Assembly (NCBI GenBank): GCA_045641505.1
Contig: JAZUHB010000122.1
Location: forward strand, 1-27,629
Length of the DNA: 27,629 nucleotides
Reading direction: 5' to 3'
DNA from: JAZQNF01 sp045641505
GTDB lineage: Bacteria; Bacillota; Clostridia; Lachnospirales; Bianqueaceae
The notes under the pieces: generated by a model
Database searches by the model: none
The model's input: the letters and a program-made list of their open reading frames with translations, nothing else
Told to the model about the DNA's origin: nothing
Position numbers and translations under genes: made by a program
Shown here: in pieces, positions 1-7,049 of the stretch
Numbering within the stretch: position 1 is the first letter of the stretch
How the letters are laid out: every line of letters begins with the position of its first letter

Positions 1-1
1 A

Positions 2-790
2 CATGGCTACGATCCGACTTTGGACATCTCCGTCGTGGACGAGCTGCCGCCCGGCCGCACGCCGGTCAGGACCTACAAGGTGGACGGCTCCTATGAGGAG
101 CGTCTCATCGCCTTCATGAAAAAGCAGATGGACGCGGGCCATCAGGTCTACGTCATCTGTCCCGCCGTGGAGGAAAACGAGGAATTCCCGCTCCGTTCGG
201 CGGAGCAATACTTCGCGGAGCTTCAGAACGGCCCGCTCCGGGAGTACCGCCTGGGGCTCCTGCACGGGCGCATGTCCGGCGAGGAGAAGGACGCGGTGAT
301 GAGCGATTTCGCCGCGGGCCTCGTGCAGCTTCTGGTCTCCACGACGGTGGTCGAGGTGGGCGTGAACGTCCCCAACGCCACTTTGATGATCGTCGAGAAC
401 GCCGAGCGCTTCGGCCTGGCGCAGCTCCATCAGCTCCGCGGCCGCGTGGGGCGGGGCAGCGCCGAGTCCTTCTGTGTGCTGGTGAGCGACGCGCTCGACG
501 TGCCGGAAACGGCGGAGCGCCTGGACGTCCTCACGTCCTCGGGCGACGGCTTCTTCATCGCGGAGGAGGACCTCCGGCTCCGCGGCTCGGGCGATATCTT
601 CGGCCTGCGCCAGTCGGGGCTTCCGCAGTTCAAGATCGCGGACATCCTCCGCGACCAGCCGCTCCTCAGGGAGGCCCGCGAGGCGGCGGCCGGGCTCCTG
701 CGGGAGGATCCGACGCTTTCCCTGCCCGAAAACGCGGGCGCGGCGGAGCTGGCGGACAGCTTCCTGGAGCAGGCGCTTACCAACGGCTAG
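2..790 (+). CDS. recG: ATP-dependent DNA helicase RecG, C-terminal part (5' truncated)
   Basis: This is the 3' end of a RecG branch-migration helicase, which remodels stalled forks and recombination intermediates. The reading frame is open from base 2, so the gene starts outside the window; the first in-frame TTG is not a real start. The fragment opens in the segment before helicase domain 2 (DISVVDELPPGR), then shows VYVICPAVEENEE, the LLHGRMSGEEK segment, STTVVEVGVNVPNA (motif V) and the QLRGRVGRG arginine-finger motif VI. The RecG-type tail follows, with EEDLRLRGSGDIFGLRQSG. These segments are in family order and spacing, so identity is secure. It ends 88 bases before rsmD and a new promoter lies in that gap, so rsmD need not depend on recG transcription. 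recG-rsmD-coaD is a common gene order in Firmicutes. Confidence 0.96.
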   Translation, partial: HGYDPTLDISVVDELPPGRTPVRTYKVDGSYEERLIAFMKKQMDAGHQVYVICPAVEENEEFPLRSAEQYFAELQNGPLREYRLGLLHGRMSGEEKDAVMSDFAAGLVQLLVSTTVVEVGVNVPNATLMIVENAERFGLAQLHQLRGRVGRGSAESFCVLVSDALDVPETAERLDVLTSSGDGFFIAEEDLRLRGSGDIFGLRQSGLPQFKIADILRDQPLLREAREAAAGLLREDPTLSLPENAGAAELADSFLEQALTNG

Positions 791-792
791 GC

Positions 793-821
793 TTGATTTT
801 GCGCGGAAAAGCGTGTATAAT
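793..821 (+). promoter_or_regulatory. Sigma-A promoter for rsmD-coaD-coiled-coil genes
   Basis: TTGATT (793-798) and a perfect TATAAT (816-821) are separated by exactly 17 nt and lie just after the recG stop. Expected transcription start is near 828, giving a leader of about 50 nt before rsmD. Confidence 0.75.
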
Positions 822-878
822 GACAAGAAGTAAAATCTGTCCCGGGCGGATGTATCCGACGGGACACTGAGGAGTTCC

Positions 879-1445
879 ATGCGAGTCATTTCCGGTAAGG
901 CCCGGGGACGGAACCTGCTTACCCGTGAGGGAGAGGCGACCCGTCCCACCGCCGATTATTTCAAAGAAGTGCTCTTCGACTGTCTGCAGTTCTCGGTTCC
1001 GGAGAGCCGTTTTCTGGACCTGTTTTCCGGCAGCGGGGCCATCGCCATCGAAGCCCTTTCCCGGGGCGCCGCGGAGGCCGTGCTCGTCGAGGCGGACCGG
1101 GAGGCGCAGGGCTGTATCCGGAAGAACCTGGAGAACACCGGGCTCGGGGCTTCCGCGCGGCTCCTCGCGATGAAGGCGGAGGAGGCTCTCACGCTGCTCA
1201 AACGGGAAGGAAAGCGCTTCGACTTCATCTTCATGGATCCGCCCTACCGGAAGGGCTTTCCGGAGCAGATCCTCGCGCTCTCGCCGGAGGAGCTTCTCGT
1301 GCCGGACGGCGTTCTCATCGTGGAGGAGGCCGCGGACGCGGACTTCGCGCATCCCGGCTGGGAGCTCGTCAAGGAAAAGCACAACAAGGTTACCCGGCTC
1401 AGTTTTTTACAGTATACAGGGGAGGTTACGGACAGTGGCAACTAA
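879..1445 (+). CDS. rsmD: 16S rRNA (guanine(966)-N2)-methyltransferase RsmD
   Basis: This SAM-dependent enzyme methylates N2 of G966 in helix 31 of 16S rRNA during 30S maturation. The 188-residue product has the usual family length. It starts with the typical MRVISGKARGR segment and TRPTAD. SAM motif I is DLFSGSGAIAIEALSRGA (about residues 47-64) and the catalytic N-methyltransferase motif is DPPY, inside FIFMDPPYRKG (about 120-130). The ATG at 879 has a TGAGGAG ribosome site 4 nt upstream. Its last 11 bases overlap the GTG start of coaD, which indicates translational coupling, a frequent arrangement for this pair. Expression probably comes from the promoter at 793-821. Confidence 0.95.
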   Translation: MRVISGKARGRNLLTREGEATRPTADYFKEVLFDCLQFSVPESRFLDLFSGSGAIAIEALSRGAAEAVLVEADREAQGCIRKNLENTGLGASARLLAMKAEEALTLLKREGKRFDFIFMDPPYRKGFPEQILALSPEELLVPDGVLIVEEAADADFAHPGWELVKEKHNKVTRLSFLQYTGEVTDSGN

Positions 1446-1941
1446 GCCCAAGCGCGTCGGCGTCTATCCCGGCAGCTTCGATCCCGTGCATCTCGGCCAC
1501 CTCGACATCATCGAGCGCGGCGCGAAGGTAGTGGACAAGCTGGTGGTAGGGGTACTGAACAACAGCGCCAAAAGCCCGATGTTTACCGTGGAGGAGCGGG
1601 TGGAGCTCCTGAAAAAGGCCACCGCGCATCTGCCGAACGTGGAGGTCGTCTGCTTCGACGGGCTGCTCGTGGATTTCGTCCGGGAGCAGAACGCGGTCTG
1701 CGTGATCCGGGGACTCCGGGCCGTCACCGATTTCGAATACGAGCTGCAGATGGCGCAGGCCAACCGCAGTCTCTATCCCGGGATGGAGACGCTGTTCCTT
1801 ACCACCCACGCGGAATATTCGTTCATCAGTTCGTCCATCGTCAAGGACGTGCTCAGCTACGGAGGGGACATTTCCCACTTCGTCCCGGCTGACATTCTGG
1901 ATACCATTTATGAAATGAGGAGGGAGCATCATGGAGCGTGA
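1435..1941 (+). CDS. coaD: Phosphopantetheine adenylyltransferase CoaD
   Basis: CoaD transfers AMP from ATP to 4'-phosphopantetheine, making dephospho-CoA, the penultimate step of coenzyme A synthesis in the cytoplasm. The 168-residue product has normal length. The N-terminal nucleotidyltransferase signature VGVYPGSFDPVHLGHLDII contains the HxGH ATP-binding motif. The family segment VIRGLRAVTDFEYELQMA and the ISSSIVKDV motif near residue 130 follow. The start is GTG at 1435, preceded by AGGGGAGG about 10 nt upstream; a later start would destroy the first beta strand. It overlaps rsmD by 11 bases upstream and the coiled-coil gene by 11 bases downstream, so the three genes form a tightly coupled operon. 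Confidence 0.97.
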   Translation: MATKPKRVGVYPGSFDPVHLGHLDIIERGAKVVDKLVVGVLNNSAKSPMFTVEERVELLKKATAHLPNVEVVCFDGLLVDFVREQNAVCVIRGLRAVTDFEYELQMAQANRSLYPGMETLFLTTHAEYSFISSSIVKDVLSYGGDISHFVPADILDTIYEMRREHHGA

Positions 1942-2665
1942 AGAACAGGTCCTGGACCTTCTGGATCAGATCGAAAACGTGCTGGACAACGCGAAAACCG
2001 TGCCGCTGACGGGCAAGCTGATCGTCGACCGTGACGAGCTGCTCGAGCTGACCAAGCAGATCCGGCTCAAGCTGCCTGAGGAGATCCAGCAGTCCCGCTG
2101 GGTCATCGAGGGCCGCGATACCATCGTGGAGGATGCCAAGCGCAACTCCGAAATCACCAAATCCCAGGCGAAGGCCGAGGCTGAGGCCCTGATCGCCGAG
2201 GCGCGCGAGGCCGCCGCCCAGAAGGTGGAGGAGGCGGACGCCTACGCCCGCGAAACCGTCGCCGCCGCCGACGAGCAGGCCAACGACACCATCGAGCTGG
2301 CCAATCAGCAGCGCCTGCGCATCATCGACGAAAGCGACGCGATGCGCGAAGCCACCGAGAAGGCCGAGCAGGTGATCGCGGAATCCCGCAAGGTCGCCCG
2401 CGATATGAAGATCGCCGCCAAGGAATACGCCGACGAAATGCTCGCGCAGATGCAGGAGCAGCTCGCTTCCCTGAAGAACATCGCGCAGGCGGCCGCGGAC
2501 GGCCTCCGCGGCGCGCTCGATCAGTCCGCCGCCGCCCTCTCCGTGGCGCTGAGCCAGATCGGCGCCGACATGGAGAAGAACGCCGCCGCCGTCGAGGACG
2601 ATATCACCCGCAAGACGGAGATCATCGCCCAGAACCGCGAGGAGCTGAACCCCGGCAAGATCTAA
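1931..2665 (+). CDS. Coiled-coil protein encoded downstream of coaD (function unknown)
   Basis: The 244-residue, strongly charged protein has no signal peptide or membrane segment. After a short N-terminal region (about 1-60, MEREEQVLDLLDQIENV) it becomes a nearly continuous helix rich in Ala, Glu, Lys and Gln from about residue 65 to 200, expected to form a coiled coil. It then has a second helical stretch and a short tail. Proteins of this kind are frequently found after coaD in Clostridia and are often labelled ATPase or V-type ATPase subunit H-like, but no Walker motif is visible and that label is not supported here. A DivIVA-like or cytoskeletal scaffold role is conceivable from composition only. 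The ATG at 1931 has a strong AGGAGGGA site 5 nt upstream and overlaps coaD, so it is co-translated with it. Confidence 0.85.
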   Translation: MEREEQVLDLLDQIENVLDNAKTVPLTGKLIVDRDELLELTKQIRLKLPEEIQQSRWVIEGRDTIVEDAKRNSEITKSQAKAEAEALIAEAREAAAQKVEEADAYARETVAAADEQANDTIELANQQRLRIIDESDAMREATEKAEQVIAESRKVARDMKIAAKEYADEMLAQMQEQLASLKNIAQAAADGLRGALDQSAAALSVALSQIGADMEKNAAAVEDDITRKTEIIAQNREELNPGKI

Positions 2666-2673
2666 ATCGTATC

Positions 2674-2702
2674 TTGCCAAGACCCGACTTGAGTGCTATA
2701 AT
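2674..2702 (+). promoter_or_regulatory. Sigma-A promoter with extended -10 for the foldase gene
   Basis: TTGCCA (2674-2679), 17-nt spacer, perfect TATAAT (2697-2702) with TGC immediately before it (extended -10). It begins right after the stop of the preceding gene. The predicted leader is about 45 nt. Confidence 0.8.
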
Positions 2703-2752
2703 ACCGAAAGTTATCCAAATCTTCGAATAGATCGAAAGGCTGATTGTTAACC

Positions 2753-4324
2753 ATGTCTGATACCGAAGCAAAAATCGCACAGCGCCGCGAGGAGGCGCTG
2801 AAGAACAAGAAGCGCAACCAGCGCCGTGATGCCTCCAACATCGACCATAACCGCGTGAAGAAGAACCTTACGACCGCGGCCCTCGTCCTGGTCCTCGTTC
2901 TCGCCCTTGCCTTCATCCTGGGCAATCTCGGCATTTCCAAGCGGGTCGTCACCGCGGCGAAGGTCGGGGAGGAGCGCATCAGCTCCGCCGAGCTCGGCTA
3001 TTACTACAATGAGGCGTTCAACAACTATTACAGCAACCTGTATTATTACTATTACTACGGCCTGATCGATTCCATCCCGATCGACACCACCCGCTCTCTG
3101 AAGAAGCAGGTGTACGATGAGGAGACCGGTCAGTCCCTGTCCGATTACTTCAAGGAAGTCGCCCTCGAGAACATCCATCAGGTCTATGCCCTCTGCGCGG
3201 AGGCCGAAAAGAACGGCTTCACGATGAGCGAGGAGGATCAGAAGTCCTACGAGGATGCGCTGGCTTCCGTGAAGACCACCGCCAACCAGTACGGCTACAC
3301 CAGCCTGAATCAGTATCTGCTGCACACCTACGGTCTCGGCTTCAACAAGAATCTGCTCGAGAAGTGCGTGCACATGCAGTATCTGGCCAGCTCCTATGCC
3401 CAGAGCATCGAGGACGGCTACGAATACAGCATCGACGATCTGACCAAGTACTACGAGGAGAACCGCAAGGACTTCGATATCCTGAGCATCCGTTATCAGC
3501 TGTTCGCGCCCGAGAAGAGCGAGGAGCTCACCGCGGAAGCGCTGCTGGCCGCCGCCAAGGCGAAGGCCGATGATTTCATGGCCGGTGTGACCACCGAGGA
3601 AGAGTACTCCGCCAAGGCTCTCACGCTCGCGAAGGCGAACGCCGAGGATCCCGAGAAGATCACCTCTGAGACCACGCTCCACAGCAATACCGATTACGCC
3701 ACCCTTTCCTACTACAGCACCAAGCTGGCTGACTGGGCCGTGGAAGAGGGCCGCAAGGCCGGTGACATGGCCGTCATCGATGCCGGCGGCAACCTCGGCT
3801 ACCTTGCCGTCTACATGGTCACTCCCGCTCACCTCGATACCTACAACACCGTCGACGTGCGCCACATCCTGATCCAGCCCGAGCCCACCGAGCAGGGCGA
3901 CACCGAAGGTGCCGAGGCCGCGCTGGCCGCTGCCAAGGCGAAGGCGGAGGAGATTCTGAACGAATATCTGGGCGGCGCCGCTACCGAAGAGAGCTTCGCC
4001 CGTCTGGCCATGGTGAACTCCAAGGATTCCAACGCTGCCGAGGGCGGCCTCTACGAGGGCGTCTACAAGGGACAGATGGTTGCCGAGTTCAACGACTGGT
4101 GCTTCGACGAAGCCCGCCAGCCCGGCGACACCGGCATCGTGGAGACCTCCTACGGTTATCACGTGATGTACTACGTCGGCGAGAACGCGCCCTATTGGCA
4201 CACCCTCGTGCGTGAGGCCGAGGTCCGGGCCGACTACACCGAGTACATCGAGGGCATCGAAGCGCAGTATCCCGTCAAGAGCTACGCGTTCGGCAAGTGG
4301 TTCGTCAACGAGCCCATCAAGTAA
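2753..4324 (+). CDS. Membrane-anchored SurA/PrsA-like peptidyl-prolyl isomerase with two parvulin-like modules
   Basis: This is an extracytoplasmic folding factor. From the ATG at 2753 it has 523 residues: a basic cytoplasmic segment (1-38), one transmembrane anchor (about 39-60) with no lipobox, a Tyr-rich helical SurA_N-like region (about 75-235) including six tyrosines at 97-102, then two related modules. Module 2 (about 366-480) is a recognisable parvulin domain: VRHILI, FARLAMVNSKDS, GGLYEG and the terminal SYGYHVMYY, keeping the two expected histidines. Module 1 (about 241-360) shares the layout, including a near-identical AAAKAKA helix, but has RYQLF instead of RHILI and looks catalytically dead. 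Start choice is uncertain: an in-frame TTG at 2744 sits 4 nt after GAAAGG, while the ATG is 13 nt after it. It has its own promoter and terminator. A plain PrsA lipoprotein is ruled out by the anchor type. Confidence 0.9.
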   Translation: MSDTEAKIAQRREEALKNKKRNQRRDASNIDHNRVKKNLTTAALVLVLVLALAFILGNLGISKRVVTAAKVGEERISSAELGYYYNEAFNNYYSNLYYYYYYGLIDSIPIDTTRSLKKQVYDEETGQSLSDYFKEVALENIHQVYALCAEAEKNGFTMSEEDQKSYEDALASVKTTANQYGYTSLNQYLLHTYGLGFNKNLLEKCVHMQYLASSYAQSIEDGYEYSIDDLTKYYEENRKDFDILSIRYQLFAPEKSEELTAEALLAAAKAKADDFMAGVTTEEEYSAKALTLAKANAEDPEKITSETTLHSNTDYATLSYYSTKLADWAVEEGRKAGDMAVIDAGGNLGYLAVYMVTPAHLDTYNTVDVRHILIQPEPTEQGDTEGAEAALAAAKAKAEEILNEYLGGAATEESFARLAMVNSKDSNAAEGGLYEGVYKGQMVAEFNDWCFDEARQPGDTGIVETSYGYHVMYYVGENAPYWHTLVREAEVRADYTEYIEGIEAQYPVKSYAFGKWFVNEPIK

Positions 4325-4337
4325 TTTGAGAAAAATT

Positions 4338-4369
4338 AAAGAAAAGCCTTTCGGGGCTTTTCTTTTTTT
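4338..4369 (+). terminator. Rho-independent terminator of the foldase gene
   Basis: GAAAAGCC (4341-4348) pairs with GGCTTTTC (4355-4362), closed by a T-G pair and a TTCG tetraloop. Three further A-T pairs extend the base and a run of seven T follows. It lies 13 bases after the stop codon. Its T-tract runs into the -35 box of the next promoter. Confidence 0.93.
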
Positions 4370-4396
4370 GACAAAAGTAAAAAAGATGTTTATTAT
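4368..4396 (+). promoter_or_regulatory. Strong sigma-A promoter for the flavin-reductase-like operon
   Basis: A consensus TTGACA (4368-4373) is followed after exactly 17 nt by TATTAT (4391-4396). It drives the three-gene unit 4445-6984. The -35 box uses the final T bases of the preceding terminator. Confidence 0.85.
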
Positions 4397-4444
4397 ATAA
4401 GATAGAAGTGCTCTTGAAATACTTGAAACATGGAGGAACAAAAA

Positions 4445-5368
4445 ATGAGCAGCTTTGAAAATCTTCGCATCGTGGACAACTTCTATCAGACTTCGCTGTA
4501 CTTCCCGATGCCCACTGTCATCTGCAGCACCCTGCAGGAGGACGGAACCACTTCCCTCGGGCCCTATTCCCTGGTCGCCCCTTACTACGTGGCCGGCAAG
4601 GATTATTACGCGATGATCCTGAACTGCCGCAACTCTTCCAACACGGCCCAGGCCATCCTTCGCACCGGCAAGGTCGCGCTGAACTTCGTGGATGACAAGC
4701 CCAAGACCTTCAAGGAGTGCGTGAAGCTTTCCTGGCCCGGTGACAAGCCCGAGGACAAGATGCCCAAGTGCAACTTCAAACTGGAGACCTCCCTCATCGA
4801 GGAAGAGACCGGCGAGAAGCGGCCCATGGTGCTGAGCGATGCCATCGAAGTCGTCGAGTGCACCTGGATGCGAGAGCTGGACGGCGCTCAGAACGATCAG
4901 GCGGGCTGCCTGACCGGTTACGAGCCTCCCTATCATGATTTCAACGGCATCATCTCCAAGTTCGGCGCCTGCTTCATCCTGCGCATCGACCGCATCCTGA
5001 TGAAGAAGAAGTATCGCGATGCCATCATCAACGGCGTCAAGGGCCGCGATTTCCCGCCCGTGGCCGTCGACTTCGGCTACCGTGATTCCAAGAACTTCTG
5101 GTACTGCAAGCGCTCCCGCATGCGTGCCGAGCTGCTGCCCATCCGCAAGCAGTCCCTCGACAGCGTCCGCTACGCCGCCGACCGTATCGACGACACCGTG
5201 AAGTTCACGGACGACGCGCTGGAGAAGCTGCTGAACGTGCCGCGCGTCTTCCTGCCCGAGGCCCTGAAGGGCTGCGTGAAGTGGGCCAAGGAGAACGGCG
5301 TCACCCTTGTCACCGCCAAGGAGATGGCGATCATCAACGACAAGCGCTCCAAGGAAAAGAACAAATAA
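4445..5368 (+). CDS. Flavin reductase-like (FMN-binding split-barrel) protein
   Basis: The 307-residue cytoplasmic protein resembles the flavin reductase-like/flavoredoxin group, whose members bind FMN in a split barrel and pass electrons between NAD(P)H or other donors and flavin or partner proteins. What is seen: an N-terminal segment YFPMPTVICSTLQEDG followed by LGPYSLVAPYYVAGKDYY and NCRNSSNTAQAILRTGK, resembling the flavin-contacting strands of this fold. The Cys-containing C-terminal half (about 190-307) is less typical. The start is taken as ATG 4445 because GGAGG (4432-4436) is 8 nt upstream; the ATG at 4430 overlaps that ribosome site and has none of its own. It is first in a unit with an NmrA-like protein and a membrane protein. 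Substrate and partner are unknown; the family assignment is from motif resemblance only. Confidence 0.75.
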   Translation: MSSFENLRIVDNFYQTSLYFPMPTVICSTLQEDGTTSLGPYSLVAPYYVAGKDYYAMILNCRNSSNTAQAILRTGKVALNFVDDKPKTFKECVKLSWPGDKPEDKMPKCNFKLETSLIEEETGEKRPMVLSDAIEVVECTWMRELDGAQNDQAGCLTGYEPPYHDFNGIISKFGACFILRIDRILMKKKYRDAIINGVKGRDFPPVAVDFGYRDSKNFWYCKRSRMRAELLPIRKQSLDSVRYAADRIDDTVKFTDDALEKLLNVPRVFLPEALKGCVKWAKENGVTLVTAKEMAIINDKRSKEKNK

Positions 5369-5391
5369 GAAACTGAAAAGGACACTGAGAC

Positions 5392-6252
5392 ATGAAGGTA
5401 CTGCTGGCCGGTGCATTCGGAAAATTAGGGACTGAGCTCATGAAAGCCCTCTCCGCGAAAGGCTGCGAGATCGTCGCGGCCGATCTGTTCGAGAAAAGAG
5501 TAGAAGGGCTGGAGGGCAAGTACCGTTTCGTTCCGATCGACTGCACCGAGCCGCTGTCCCTCCGCGGAATCTGCGACGGCTGCGACACGGTCGTCGCCGC
5601 GATGAGTCAGACCGCGGCGAGCCCCCGCTTCGATGTCTGCGACATCGATCTGCAGGGCAGCCTGAACCTCTTCGAGGAGGCGAAGCGGGCCGGCGCCGCG
5701 AAATTCGCCTTCGTGTCCGCGCTTTCCTGCGGTATGCCCGGCGCCGAGAAGGTACCGGTGCTCCGCGCGAAGAAATTCGTGGAAGATGAGATCCGGCAAG
5801 GCGGGATGGACTATTGTATTTTCCGTCCCGCCCCCGGCTTCGATGAGACGGCCGGCCTGTTCCGGTCCGTCGCCGGAAAGGGAAAGGCGAAGCTCCTCAA
5901 GGACTTCGGCGCCGTGAAGGCGAACCCCATCGGCTGCGCGGATCTCGCGGCCTTCATCACCGCTCATCTGGACGAGACACACGTCTGCTATGAGGTCGGC
6001 GGCCGGGAGACCTACACGCTCGAGGAAATGGCGAAGCTCTGCTTCGAGGCCTGCGGGAAAGAGGCGAAAATCGCCTATACGCCCGCCTGGCTCTACGGCC
6101 TCGGCGCGAAGCTTCCAGGTGCGAAGAAGTCCGGCAGGAGCGCGTTCATCCAGTCCTCTCAGTGGAATCTGTCCCATGATCTGGTCGCCTGCGACCAGAC
6201 CGGCGAGGCAAGCTTCGCCGAGTATATCCGGAAGACCTTTGCTGCTAAGTAA
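5392..6252 (+). CDS. NmrA-like / atypical SDR NAD(P)-binding protein
   Basis: The 286-residue protein begins with a Rossmann dinucleotide-binding strand and loop, VLLAGAFGKLG (GxxGxxG at residues 7-13), and an acidic residue at the end of beta 2 (VAADLFEKR), which suggests NAD(H) rather than NADP(H). The middle shows the extended or atypical SDR layout: DIDLQGSLNLFEEAKRAG, FAFVSALSCG, then YCIFRPAPGFDE and PIGCADLAAFI, as in NmrA-like sugar-nucleotide or redox-sensing proteins. The canonical YxxxK catalytic pair is not obvious, so a sensor or an unusual dehydrogenase are both possible. The ATG at 5392 has AAAAGGA 9 nt upstream and follows the flavin-reductase-like gene by 23 bases, so they are co-transcribed. 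The substrate is unknown. Confidence 0.83.
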   Translation: MKVLLAGAFGKLGTELMKALSAKGCEIVAADLFEKRVEGLEGKYRFVPIDCTEPLSLRGICDGCDTVVAAMSQTAASPRFDVCDIDLQGSLNLFEEAKRAGAAKFAFVSALSCGMPGAEKVPVLRAKKFVEDEIRQGGMDYCIFRPAPGFDETAGLFRSVAGKGKAKLLKDFGAVKANPIGCADLAAFITAHLDETHVCYEVGGRETYTLEEMAKLCFEACGKEAKIAYTPAWLYGLGAKLPGAKKSGRSAFIQSSQWNLSHDLVACDQTGEASFAEYIRKTFAAK

Positions 6253-6303
6253 CATTCCGGCATCCAAGGTTTTCCCTTGCGATCAAAGTTCGGAGGAAAA
6301 CCA

Positions 6304-6984
6304 ATGTATACTGTCCCCATGGCACTGGTGGATTATATCCCCGTGTTTTTATTCGCTGCCGCCGGCGTCATTCTGATGCGCGACCTGTACAACAAGATGA
6401 GCAAGGGCGCGTACGCGCTGTTCGCGGCCGGCATCATCGACATCGCTCTCGCCGGCTTCCTGAAGGCCACCCACAAGCTGCTCTACGCGGCGAACGTCTG
6501 CGACTTCGAGCGCCTGTACGCGATGTTCTTCCCGACCCAGTCCCTCGGCTTCCTGCTGGGCGGCATCGGTCTGATCGCGCTGCTTTCCCATAAGCAGGGC
6601 GCCGGCAAGATCTACGGCTTCGCTCCCGTGCTGCCGCTGATTCTGCTGGAAGAGGTGCTCCTCGGCGCCGCTCCCGAAGCGGCCGCGCCGCCTGTCTATA
6701 CCGGCACCATGATTTTCATTCTGATGATGGTCATCGGCCTCGGCGCGATGGACACCTGCCTGGCGATCATCGCCGGCCGGATGAAGAAGAAGGGCGCCGT
6801 CGTCCTGATCATCCTCTCCGGCATCGCGTCCCTGATGATGGGTTATCTGGGCACCAAGACCTTCGATAACGCGATGATGAACTGGACTGCCGAGCTGATC
6901 AATACGGCCAGCATGAGCATGCTCTTCGCGGCTGTGATGATCATGCACAAGGCGGGACTCGCGGACGCCGAAATCATGGAGTAA
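6304..6984 (+). CDS. Polytopic membrane protein of unknown function
   Basis: I do not recognise a family. The 226-residue protein is mostly hydrophobic, with about seven predicted membrane segments (roughly residues 7-25, 36-53, 75-95, 103-121, 131-157, 163-182 and 195-215). Short basic loops such as RMKKKG point to the cytoplasm. There is no signal peptide, and no cysteine cluster, heme-type His pair or transporter signature that I can name. The ATG at 6304 is preceded by CGGAGGAAAACCA, so the open frame upstream of it is not used. The gene is third in the unit with two nucleotide-cofactor proteins, 51 bases after the second, and a terminator follows at once. A membrane partner for those redox proteins is possible, but this rests on position alone. 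Confidence 0.82.
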   Translation: MYTVPMALVDYIPVFLFAAAGVILMRDLYNKMSKGAYALFAAGIIDIALAGFLKATHKLLYAANVCDFERLYAMFFPTQSLGFLLGGIGLIALLSHKQGAGKIYGFAPVLPLILLEEVLLGAAPEAAAPPVYTGTMIFILMMVIGLGAMDTCLAIIAGRMKKKGAVVLIILSGIASLMMGYLGTKTFDNAMMNWTAELINTASMSMLFAAVMIMHKAGLADAEIME

Positions 6985-7002
6985 GTAAAACCCAAACAGC
7001 AT

Positions 7003-7043
7003 AAAAGGACCCGGAACTCTTTTCAGAGCTCCGGGTCTTTTTT
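7003..7043. terminator. Bidirectional terminator between convergent genes
   Basis: GACCCGGA (7008-7015) pairs with TCCGGGTC (7030-7037), followed after one mismatch by CTCT/AGAG and a TTTC loop. TTTTTT follows on the + strand, and AAAA precedes it, giving a T-run on the - strand. It serves both the + gene ending at 6984 and the - gene ending at 7050. Confidence 0.92.
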
Positions 7044-7049
7044 GGTTGT

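Noticed and set aside
2741..2749. TTGTTAA as a possible Rex half-operator before the foldase gene
   Set aside because: Only a half-site is present with no inverted partner at the expected distance. It overlaps the start region and not the promoter.
4430..4444. ATG at 4430 as start of the flavin-reductase-like gene
   Set aside because: The codon overlaps the GGAGG that serves ATG 4445 and has no ribosome site of its own.
2747..5416. 889-codon open frame on the - strand across the foldase and flavin-protein genes
   Set aside because: It is antisense to two well-supported genes with promoters, ribosome sites and a terminator. Its product is Val/Leu/Gly/His-rich low-complexity sequence typical of the complement of GC-rich codon-biased genes.
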